Positions 54,541 to 61,937 of a stretch of 64,000 bases of DNA are shown one piece after another. The notes under the pieces are model-generated. The model worked only from the letters and a program-made list of their open reading frames with translations. It did no database searches and was not told the origin of the DNA. Origin of the DNA: Bilifractor sp002394235 (lineage in GTDB: Bacteria; Bacillota; Clostridia; Lachnospirales; Lachnospiraceae). The stretch lies in contig NZ_JBQKGJ010000006.1 of assembly GCF_052118845.1 (NCBI RefSeq), positions 1-64,000 on the forward strand. The letters run 5' to 3'. The translations under genes were made by a program, and so were the position numbers. The number at the start of each line of letters is the position of its first letter. Position 1 is the stretch's first letter.

Positions 54541-55806
54541 TTACTGCTCTTTAGCGGAGCCTCCGTTGATCAGAGCGCGGATCGTCTGCATAGAGACGTC
54601 GCAGGACGCCAGTTCATCCGCGCACCGCTTCAGTTCAGAGGTGATCATCGAAGCATTGGATATGTTCTGCTTGTACTTGAGCTGGTGTTCCAGACTTGCC
54701 CACATGTCCATCGCAATGGTCCGGAGCTGAATCTCGACATAGTATTCTCCCGGGAAATTTCCGCGGACATCCTCATACGGAACGGCAGCCTTCAGAATCA
54801 TATGGTAACTCCGGTAACCGTTTGGCTTGGCGTTTCGGATGTAATCCTTTTCTGTTATAACAGTCAGATCAGAGGATGCTTTCAGGTGACGTATGATGGC
54901 GTAGATGTCGTCGATGAATCGGGTCACGATGCGGATACCGATTGCATCAGTGATGACATTGAGCGCGGAATCGGGTGTCTCGGGCAAACCTTTCCGTCTG
55001 CATTTCTCACGCATGCTTTCCTCGCTCTTGATCCTGGCACTGAGATGTTCATAGATACCTTCGCCCTTCTCGGAACGAAAACTGTCGTTATAGGCGCGGA
55101 TGCGGTCGGTCATGCTGTCCATCACAAACTTCAGCGCGGACTTATATTTTCCGTAAACGGAGTCTTCCGTATCCGCGGTCTGCGGCTCCGGCCCGGCGTC
55201 CTTCGTATCCGTGGTCTGCGGCTCCGGCCCGGCGCCCTTCGTATCCGCACTCTGCGGCTTCGGCCCGGCGTCCTTCGTATCCGCACTCTGCGGCTCCGGC
55301 TCGGCGTCTGTCGCGTCAGTGCATCTTGTCTGAACCCAGTAGGCACCCATGCTCTGACCGGGCTTTCCGGTGACTTCGTCATTGAGATAGGCGGAAAGAT
55401 CCGTATCTTCCGGTTTCCAGGAAAGAGCAGCTTCCACGGTCGGGAATTCGATTTCAGCGTACCAGAATTCCGTTTTCTGCCCCTCGTCGACATGGTTTAC
55501 TTCGAGATGGCTGCCGTCCGGAAGCAGATATGTCCTCCGGATTTTCGGGATCAGAGGGAGCTGGATGAGATCCTCCAGCTGTATGAATTTGTCTTCTGAG
55601 ATGGAAAGCTCGATCTCTTTTCTGGCAAGTGTCCCTGAGGATTTGAAGCAGAGAATATAATCCGTATCTCCTCCACTTCTGGATTCCTCCCGGATCCGGA
55701 CGGTCGGCGTGACCGAGAGATATCCCTGACGCATCCGATATTCAAAAAGAAGAGGGAAGGGCTTCTCCGGCCAACCCTTTACCATCCATTTTCTTTCAAT
55801 TTCCAT
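54541..55806 (-). CDS. CYTH (triphosphate tunnel) - small alarmone synthetase fusion protein
   Basis: 421 residues. Residues 1-158 form a CYTH domain: EIERK (2-6, the ExExK metal motif), VRIRE (36-40), CFKSSG, RKEIEL (62-67), KIRRTYLL (88-95), LEVNHVDEG and AEIEF (118-122), all positions expected to line the triphosphate tunnel. Residues 166-214 are a linker of 12-residue repeats (PEPQTADTKDAG-like). Residues 219-415 are a RelQ/RelP-like (p)ppGpp synthetase: ARIKSEESMREKC, DAIGIRIV, KPNGYRSYHM and the catalytic EIQLRT (Glu348) with MDMWASLEHQLKYK. Each half alone is a known family and appears intact; the fusion is uncommon to my knowledge. Cytoplasmic; no hydrolase domain. Followed on the same strand by a response regulator and kinase. 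Confidence 0.88.
   Translation of the reverse strand: MEIERKWMVKGWPEKPFPLLFEYRMRQGYLSVTPTVRIREESRSGGDTDYILCFKSSGTLARKEIELSISEDKFIQLEDLIQLPLIPKIRRTYLLPDGSHLEVNHVDEGQKTEFWYAEIEFPTVEAALSWKPEDTDLSAYLNDEVTGKPGQSMGAYWVQTRCTDATDAEPEPQSADTKDAGPKPQSADTKGAGPEPQTTDTKDAGPEPQTADTEDSVYGKYKSALKFVMDSMTDRIRAYNDSFRSEKGEGIYEHLSARIKSEESMREKCRRKGLPETPDSALNVITDAIGIRIVTRFIDDIYAIIRHLKASSDLTVITEKDYIRNAKPNGYRSYHMILKAAVPYEDVRGNFPGEYYVEIQLRTIAMDMWASLEHQLKYKQNISNASMITSELKRCADELASCDVSMQTIRALINGGSAKEQ
55165..55311 (-). repeat. 36-bp in-frame tandem repeat encoding the CYTH-synthetase linker
   Basis: About four units of 36 bp encode 12-residue repeats (PEPQ-(S/T)-(A/T)-DTK-(D/G)-AG). Copy number can change by slippage without shifting the frame, so linker length may vary between strains. 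Confidence 0.9.
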
Positions 55807-56047
55807 ATAATGTGCCTCATTTCTGCAGGTTCTGTATTCTGGATTATAGCAGCTGTTTCCTCTGCGATTTTATTTTAACATGGAAATGAAAGGATTGTGT
55901 GAAATAATAATCACGGTCTCCGAAATCTTGAAAACATGCGGGGCATGTGCTATGGTAAGGTTGTTTTTTACGTTGATCCAGGGAAAAAGGCACCTTACCC
56001 GCACGGGGAAGTGTACTTTCATGACTATATAATAAGGAAGAAGAACT

Positions 56048-57553
56048 ATGGCAAATCTGTTAAAAACCATGCTTGCCGTCGGGGCATGCAAGGCATCGAG
56101 GACGGCACTCCGGATGATGCACCGGGGAGGCACGACGACGCCGGGCCGGCTGGCGATGAAGATCGATGGTGATATTCTGGAGACGGTTTCCCGGGACATG
56201 GAAATCATTGTGGTGACCGGAACAAACGGGAAGACGACGACTTCGAATATGATCGATCACGCGCTTTCGGGCAGCGGCAGAGAGGTGCTTGCGAATAAGT
56301 CCGGGGCAAATCTGCTTCCTGGCGTTACGGCGGAGTTTACCTCGAACGCGACGGCGACAGGCAGACCGAAAAAGCACTATGCAGTGATTGAATGCGATGA
56401 GGGCGCCCTCAAACAGGTCGTCCCGAGGATACATCCGAAGGTGATTGTCGTGACGAATCTTTTCCGTGATCAGCTGGACCGGTACGGTGAGGTCATGCAT
56501 ACGCTTGAGGAGATACGTAAGGGAATCCGCCTGGTTCCGGACGCGATTCTCTGTCTGAACGCCGATGATTCCCTGACGGCATCTCTGGCGCTCGGCGTTC
56601 CGAACCCGGTGACGTATTTCGGTATCGACTGTCCCGTCGGAGAACAGAAAAATGTGGAGATTTCTGACGCAAGATATTGTATCCGGTGCGGCACAGAGTA
56701 TGAGTATGATTACCATACCTATGCGCATCTGGGAGGGTTCCGCTGTCCGAAATGCGGATACCGCAGGATCCGTCCGGCGGTTGCCGTGACCGGGATCGAG
56801 AAGGCATCTTCCTCAGGGAGTGTTGTGCGGATGCGGTTCGGAGCAGACGGGAGTACGGACGCCGCCGCAGAAGATGGCAGGATCAGAGGAACAGCCGACG
56901 GGACAGAAGGCGGAAGGGACAAAAGCAACGCTGCCGGGGCAGAGGAAGGCAAGGGCAGAGACACCGCCACAGAGACAGAGCAGGAGGTCACGATCGGGCT
57001 CCCGGCTGTCTATAATATCTATAACGGTGCAGCCGCGATCGCCGCATATCAGGCAGCGGGCTTTGACCGTAAGGAGATCGTCACTTCGCTGGCGGACGTG
57101 CACAGCAGTTTCGGCAGAATGGAAACCTTCCGGCTCGGAGAAGTTCCGGTTCAGATGATTCTGGTGAAGAATCCGGCCGGGTGCAATCAGGCCTTATCTT
57201 ATCTCTCCGGACTCGGTGAGGATTACCAGGCGGTCTTCTGCCTGAATGACCGGACTGCGGACGGACATGATATCTCCTGGATCTGGGATGCGGATTTTGA
57301 AAAGGTCTGTCGGGATCCGCATATGAGGCATGCTTTTGTTCTGGGAGACAGAGCGGACGACATGCGCCTGAGGCTGAAGTACGCGGACGCTGAGGAAGAG
57401 GACATAGAGAAGGTGGCAGATAATGCGGCACTGATTGAAAAGCTGAAGAAAAGCACGGTTCCGGTATTTATTCTTCCGAATTATACATCCATGCTTTCTC
57501 TTCGGGCGGCGCTCGGAGCGATTACCGGGAAACAGGAATTCTGGAAAGGCTGA
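56048..57553 (+). CDS. murT: Lipid II isoglutaminyl synthase, MurT subunit
   Basis: 501 residues. Mur-ligase-type ATPase that activates the D-Glu carboxylate of lipid II for amidation with GatD. P-loop GTNGKTTT (58-65), ligase motif ECDEGAL, zinc ribbon Cys201/Cys204/Cys223/Cys226 as in MurT, and a C-terminal DUF1727-type domain (FGRMETF, KNPAGCNQAL). A low-complexity Gly/Asp/Ala/Thr-rich insertion at about residues 266-303 follows the zinc ribbon and is unusual. Operon with gatD, 21 bp downstream. Confidence 0.95.
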   Translation: MANLLKTMLAVGACKASRTALRMMHRGGTTTPGRLAMKIDGDILETVSRDMEIIVVTGTNGKTTTSNMIDHALSGSGREVLANKSGANLLPGVTAEFTSNATATGRPKKHYAVIECDEGALKQVVPRIHPKVIVVTNLFRDQLDRYGEVMHTLEEIRKGIRLVPDAILCLNADDSLTASLALGVPNPVTYFGIDCPVGEQKNVEISDARYCIRCGTEYEYDYHTYAHLGGFRCPKCGYRRIRPAVAVTGIEKASSSGSVVRMRFGADGSTDAAAEDGRIRGTADGTEGGRDKSNAAGAEEGKGRDTATETEQEVTIGLPAVYNIYNGAAAIAAYQAAGFDRKEIVTSLADVHSSFGRMETFRLGEVPVQMILVKNPAGCNQALSYLSGLGEDYQAVFCLNDRTADGHDISWIWDADFEKVCRDPHMRHAFVLGDRADDMRLRLKYADAEEEDIEKVADNAALIEKLKKSTVPVFILPNYTSMLSLRAALGAITGKQEFWKG

Positions 57554-57574
57554 CAAGGAGAGGAAGGTTGAGCT

Positions 57575-58330
57575 ATGAGTGAATTGAAAATCTGCCATCT
57601 CTATCCGGAAGTGCTGAATCTGTACGGAGACCGCGGAAATATCCGGTGCATGCAGAAACGGCTGGAGTGGAGAGGCATTGACGCGAGCATTACGCGGGTC
57701 GGCCTTGGAGATCATGAGGATCTCTCCCAATATGATCTGTTCTTTATCGGCGGCGGCCAGGATTTTGAACAGGAGGTTCTTTTGAAGGACCTGAAGGCAG
57801 GAAAGGCGGACGCGATCCGTTCAGCCATTGAGGACGGAAAAACATTTCTGTGCATCTGCGGCGGTTACCAGATGCTCGGACATTACTATGAAACCTATGA
57901 CGGAGTCAGATGTGAGTTTCTGGGCGCGGTTGATTTTTATACCAGGGGCGGAAGCACCCGGATGATTGATAATTATGCCTTCCGGCTGGATGCCTCCTGT
58001 GGCGGAAGCACGGTTGTCGGTTTTGAAAATCACAGCGGCAGAACATATCTGGGCAAGGGCGTGAAACCGCTCGGTACGGTTTTGAAGGGCTATGGAAACA
58101 ACGGAGAAGATGGAACAGAGGGCGTGCACTACAGGAATGTTTTTGGTTCCTACAGCCATGGGCCGGTGCTGCCGAAGAACCCGGAGTTTTGCGATTTCCT
58201 GCTGAAAACGGCACTGGAACGGAAATATGGAAGCTTTGATCTGGAGCCGCTGGAGGATGCTTTTGAAAAACAGGCCCACGACAGCGTTCTTGCTGGCGTA
58301 AAGGCCGGCACCGCCGGAGCAGATGACTGA
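57575..58330 (+). CDS. gatD: Lipid II isoglutaminyl synthase, GatD glutamine amidotransferase subunit
   Basis: 251 residues of the CobB/CobQ-like amidotransferase fold, supplying ammonia from glutamine to MurT. Nucleophile Cys95 in CICGGYQMLG, oxyanion region FFIGGGQDFEQ and the catalytic His in GSYSHGPVLPKNP. AGGAGAGG upstream. The length matches GatD. Confidence 0.95.
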   Translation: MSELKICHLYPEVLNLYGDRGNIRCMQKRLEWRGIDASITRVGLGDHEDLSQYDLFFIGGGQDFEQEVLLKDLKAGKADAIRSAIEDGKTFLCICGGYQMLGHYYETYDGVRCEFLGAVDFYTRGGSTRMIDNYAFRLDASCGGSTVVGFENHSGRTYLGKGVKPLGTVLKGYGNNGEDGTEGVHYRNVFGSYSHGPVLPKNPEFCDFLLKTALERKYGSFDLEPLEDAFEKQAHDSVLAGVKAGTAGADD

Positions 58331-58421
58331 GCACATTTGGATTGAAAGAGCCCTGGAACCTGAGATGCCGGTGATCGGTGAGCTGGTATCGTGAGCTGGT
58401 ATAAATTGGAGACATCTGTGT

Positions 58422-59321
58422 ATGCAGGAGAAAAAACTGAAAATTGAAAAGCTCGCGATGCGGATCTCTTTTATCGGGACAGTGGCATTTGCTGCCGCCG
58501 AGTTCCTGATTTTTCTGATCGCGGGTTCGAGAGCGGTTCTGATGGACTTTGTCTTCGATTTCGTCGACGTGATTCTCATTGGACCGTTGATGGTTCTGAT
58601 TCCGTTTCTTTATAAGCCGGCATCGGAACGGCATCCGTACGGGTACGGACAGGTGGAGTCGCTGTTTATTATCATGAAGTACCTCGCTCTGGTAATTGTG
58701 GATATCGATCTTCTGTACGACAATATCCGCACAATAATCGGCGGAGGGCAGATGATCGATGCCGGTGCCGTCTTTCTGTATGAGATGATTTCGAGCATCG
58801 GCACGCTGGCGATGTGCCTGGTTCTGAAGCACCTCAGCCGCAAGTATGAGTCCATGATCATCGAAGCGGAGATCTACTCCTGGAAAATTTATGTATATAC
58901 CAGCGCGGGACTTGCACTGGCCTTTCTTCTGACTATTTTCCTGAAGAAAACGCTGTATGCATTTGTCACGCCCTACATGGATCCGGTGATTGCGTCGGTG
59001 ATGGCGATTGTCCTGATCATCCGTCCGATTCGGGAAATCGCGGCAAATACCCGGAATCTTCTGCTGTTCTCGGCACCGCCGGAGACCGTTGAGGAGGTAC
59101 GTGCGGTAGCTGAGGAGGAGCTGCGGAAATATTCATGTGATATTAACTTCCTCGAGGTTATCCAGACCGGAAGAAAGACCTGGGTGGAGATTTACATTGA
59201 CAGTGAATCGGATGTTGTGGTTCTGCGTCATCTGCATCTGATTCGTGACGCGATTCGGGAGAAACTAAAGGATAAATTTGATCAGTATTATGTGGAGCTG
59301 ATACCGGATATTCCGAATTGA
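58422..59321 (+). CDS. Cation diffusion facilitator family transporter
   Basis: 299 residues with about six membrane helices and the CDF signatures: DFVFDFVD metal motif in helix II, HPYGYGQVE after helix II, and a C-terminal cytoplasmic domain with metal-responsive ferredoxin-like fold (EVIQTGRKTWVEIYI). Likely exports Zn2+, Fe2+ or Mn2+ by proton antiport; the metal is not determined. Only a weak GGAG site precedes the ATG. Position after murT-gatD is probably coincidental. Confidence 0.85.
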   Translation: MQEKKLKIEKLAMRISFIGTVAFAAAEFLIFLIAGSRAVLMDFVFDFVDVILIGPLMVLIPFLYKPASERHPYGYGQVESLFIIMKYLALVIVDIDLLYDNIRTIIGGGQMIDAGAVFLYEMISSIGTLAMCLVLKHLSRKYESMIIEAEIYSWKIYVYTSAGLALAFLLTIFLKKTLYAFVTPYMDPVIASVMAIVLIIRPIREIAANTRNLLLFSAPPETVEEVRAVAEEELRKYSCDINFLEVIQTGRKTWVEIYIDSESDVVVLRHLHLIRDAIREKLKDKFDQYYVELIPDIPN

Positions 59322-59511
59322 CCGAAGAAGATGTTGTGGAGAAAGCCTTGCCTCTGACATTGATTCTATTGAGCGGTTGGAATCATAGCCATGGTTAAGC
59401 CTGGCGCCATCAACGATCCGGCGCAGCGTACGATTTACAGAAGGACACTGCTGCCTGAAAGTGGCAGCTTCGCTACATCATGTATCAGATCTGCGATAAG
59501 ACACAAAATAG

Positions 59512-59540
59512 ACCGGCCCTGTAACGGGGCCGGTTTTTTC
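59512..59540 (+). terminator. Terminator after the CDF gene
   Basis: Perfect 8-bp stem ACCGGCCC / GGGCCGGT, 7-nt loop, T run. Confidence 0.9.
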
Positions 59541-59545
59541 ACATA

Positions 59546-59626
59546 ATTTTCGCGAAAATCGGTTGATTTTTAGAGGACGCAAGACTAAAATGGGAACATA
59601 GGTGGTGATTTGTGGTGAATTGTGGT
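59546..59626 (+). promoter_or_regulatory. dcw-cluster promoter with MraZ boxes and a palindrome
   Basis: TTGATT (59563-59568), 17-nt spacer, TAAAAT (59586-59591). Downstream, GTGGT occurs three times with exact 10-bp spacing (59602, 59612, 59622), and a degenerate GGGAA copy at 59592: this matches the direct-repeat operator of the MraZ repressor encoded next. Four bp upstream of the -35 box lies a perfect 14-bp palindrome ATTTTCGCGAAAAT (59546-59559), a possible second operator. Confidence 0.75.
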
Positions 59627-59705
59627 AGAAAAGGGAGACCAGAACGCTTCTTGGGGAGGAAGTGGAGGATTCTCTGCCGCGGTCACGAATGAGGTTATTG
59701 TTTCT

Positions 59706-60137
59706 ATGTTCATGGGTGAGTACAGCCATACAATTGATAGCAAAGGAAGACTGATCATCCCATCCAAGTTCAGGGAGGAGCTTGGGGAGAACTTTGTCCT
59801 GACAAGAGGATTGGATGGATGTCTGTCGATCTATCCGGCTGCATCGTGGAAAGCCTTCGAGAAGAAACTGGCCGAATTGCCACTTACAAGTAAAGATGCA
59901 AGAACCTTCACCCGTTTCTTTGTCAGCGGAGCAACAGGCTGTGAACTGGACAAGCAGGGGAGAATTCTCGTGCCGGGTACGCTGCGGGAATATGCAGGTC
60001 TGGAAAAGGATGTGATTCTGGCCGGGAACCTGGATCGCATTGAAGTCTGGAGCAAGGACCGGTGGGCGGATAACAACGATTACGAAGACATGGATGCCAT
60101 TGCGAAGGGACTGCAGGATATTGGAGTGTCAATCTGA
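59706..60137 (+). CDS. mraZ: Transcriptional regulator MraZ
   Basis: 143 residues with two AbrB/SpoVT-like halves containing DSKGRLIIP and DKQGRILVP. Octameric repressor of its own dcw operon. Start at 59706 (Met-Phe-Met) has GAGG 12 nt upstream; the second Met at 59712 is a possible alternative. The repeats in its leader fit autoregulation. Followed by rsmH after 22 bp. Confidence 0.95.
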   Translation: MFMGEYSHTIDSKGRLIIPSKFREELGENFVLTRGLDGCLSIYPAASWKAFEKKLAELPLTSKDARTFTRFFVSGATGCELDKQGRILVPGTLREYAGLEKDVILAGNLDRIEVWSKDRWADNNDYEDMDAIAKGLQDIGVSI

Positions 60138-60159
60138 AGTCTGATGCAGGAGCTGGGAT

Positions 60160-61104
60160 ATGGAATTCAGTCATAAATCGGTATTGTTAAATGAGACCAT
60201 CGAGAATCTGAAGATTAAGCCTGACGGAATCTACGTGGACGGCACATTAGGGGGTGGCGGACACGCATTTGAAGTTTGCAAGCGTCTTACAGGTGGGGGA
60301 AGACTCATCGGGATTGATCAGGATGCTGACGCGATTGAGGCGGCCGGGAATCGTCTTATGGAATATAAGGATCGGGTAACGATTCTTCGGGGCAACTATC
60401 ACGAGATGAAAAGCATGCTGACAGATCAGGGCATTGCCGGCGCAGACGGTATATTGCTGGATCTTGGTGTATCTTCGCACCAGCTGGATGATTCAAGCCG
60501 TGGATTTACCTACCGGGCAGACGCCCCACTGGACATGAGAATGGACCAGAGGCGTGAGCTTTCTGCTTATACGGTCGTAAACACCTACAGCAAAGAGCAG
60601 TTGTATCAAGTGATTCGTGATTATGGTGAGGAGAAATTTGCCGAGAATATCGCCAAACATATCTGTCTGGAGCGGGAGAAAAAACCAATCCGGACAACCG
60701 GAGAACTTGCCGGTATCATCAAGGCCTCTATTCCGGCCAGAATGAGAGCGACAGGCGGACATCCGGCGAAGCGGACGTTTCAGGCGATCCGTATAGAGGT
60801 TAACGGTGAACTTGATGTTCTGAAGGATTCGCTGGACAGCATGATCGGTCTGCTGAATGAGGGCGGAAGAATCTGTGTGATTACGTTTCATTCTCTGGAG
60901 GACCGCATCGTCAAGAACATTTTTAAAAGAAATGAAAACCCGTGTATCTGTCCTCCGCAGTTTCCGGTCTGTGTATGCGGAAGAAAGTCAAAAGGTTTTG
61001 TAGTTACACGAAAGCCTATCGTTCCATCGGTAGAAGAAATGGAAGAAAATCCCCGCTCGAAGAGTGCCAAGCTCAGGGTATTCGAGAAGCGAAGCGCAGG
61101 ATGA
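60160..61104 (+). CDS. rsmH: 16S rRNA (cytosine(1402)-N(4))-methyltransferase
   Basis: 314 residues. SAM-binding GTLGGGGHAFE, the DLGVSSHQLDDSSRGF motif and the C-terminal CVITFHSLEDRIVKN are diagnostic of RsmH (MraW). Methylates C1402 in the ribosomal P site. Second gene of the dcw operon; a GGAGCTGGGA stretch precedes its ATG. Confidence 0.97.
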   Translation: MEFSHKSVLLNETIENLKIKPDGIYVDGTLGGGGHAFEVCKRLTGGGRLIGIDQDADAIEAAGNRLMEYKDRVTILRGNYHEMKSMLTDQGIAGADGILLDLGVSSHQLDDSSRGFTYRADAPLDMRMDQRRELSAYTVVNTYSKEQLYQVIRDYGEEKFAENIAKHICLEREKKPIRTTGELAGIIKASIPARMRATGGHPAKRTFQAIRIEVNGELDVLKDSLDSMIGLLNEGGRICVITFHSLEDRIVKNIFKRNENPCICPPQFPVCVCGRKSKGFVVTRKPIVPSVEEMEENPRSKSAKLRVFEKRSAG

Positions 61105-61129
61105 TTCTCCTGAATACAGGATAACAGGA

Positions 61130-61666
61130 ATGGCCAGAAGAAATACGAAATCATATACAAATGCAAAACGAAGGGTAAATTCGATAAAATCGGGTTCGGC
61201 AAAGTACTACAGACTGCAGGAATCATATGAAGACGGTAATGCCGTCCGAAGTTTCGAGGAAGAGACAGAGGAGGACATTATTGAGGAGGTAAAGCCGAAG
61301 GTGAGTGAGCGGACAAAGAGCAACCGCGCCAGGGCGAAGAATATGAGCGCCGGATATGTTCTTTTTCTTTCCGCAGTATGTATCGTCACGGTTTTTCTCT
61401 GCATTCATTATCTGCAGCTCCGCTCTGATCTGACCAATCAGACAGAGGAAATCGCCTCGATGCAGAATGCGCTCAGTCAGCTTAAAGCGGATAATGACGC
61501 ATATTACAAGGAAACCATGGCATCACTGTCGATGGATGATGTGAAAGATACGGCATTGAATAAGCTGAATATGCATTACGCAACGGAATCCCAGATTCGT
61601 TATTACAGCGCAGAGGATGAGAGCTATGTGCGTCAGTACCAGAACTTATCGGAAGACGATGGCTGA
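61130..61666 (+). CDS. ftsL: FtsL-like cell division protein
   Basis: 178 residues: basic, charged cytoplasmic N terminus (about 90 residues, longer than usual), one membrane helix (YVLFLSAVCIVTVFLCIHYL), and an extracytoplasmic coiled coil (LRSDLTNQTEEIASMQNALSQLKADNDAY). Topology and position between rsmH and a class B PBP identify FtsL although sequence conservation in the family is low. Start at 61130 with AGGATAACAGG upstream. Confidence 0.8.
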   Translation: MARRNTKSYTNAKRRVNSIKSGSAKYYRLQESYEDGNAVRSFEEETEEDIIEEVKPKVSERTKSNRARAKNMSAGYVLFLSAVCIVTVFLCIHYLQLRSDLTNQTEEIASMQNALSQLKADNDAYYKETMASLSMDDVKDTALNKLNMHYATESQIRYYSAEDESYVRQYQNLSEDDG

Positions 61667-61733
61667 TTCGGATGAGTCGGGAGAGAAAAACGACTGCGAA
61701 TCACCGATGGATCCGGGATGCTGAATGGAAAAC

Positions 61734-61762
61734 GAGACAGGCAGACATTATTATGTTATAAT
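61734..61762 (+). promoter_or_regulatory. Promoter with extended -10 box upstream of the rod RNA
   Basis: GAGACA (61734-61739), 17-nt spacer, TATAAT (61757-61762) preceded by TG at 61754-61755. Predicted start near 61769, at the foot of the following hairpin. Confidence 0.6.
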
Positions 61763-61764
61763 TT

Positions 61765-61863
61765 CAGAACCATGTGAATTGATCTGAGAAGACGCGCCGC
61801 TGTCGTCAGACAGTGCGTATCCGCGGCTTCCCAGATTAGTTCATATGGTTCTGATGTTTTTTG
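61765..61863 (+). ncRNA. Candidate rod-shaped small RNA or attenuator before the PBP gene
   Basis: A 27-bp stem (arms 61765-61791 and 61827-61853) has one mismatch and three G-U pairs; the G-U pairs are stable only for RNA of the + strand. The apical part folds further (CGCG/CGCG and CGCTGTC/GACAGTG with a 4-nt loop), so almost all of the ~99 nt is paired. It is preceded by a consensus promoter and followed by TTTTTT, the layout of an independent small RNA or of a terminator between ftsL and the PBP gene. I do not recognise the family. Confidence 0.55.
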
Positions 61864-61937
61864 CACAGAAAAGTATATTCTGGGACTGCTTTTCTCGGGA
61901 AAAGACAGAACTGTGCGCCTGAAAAAGGAGATTTGAT

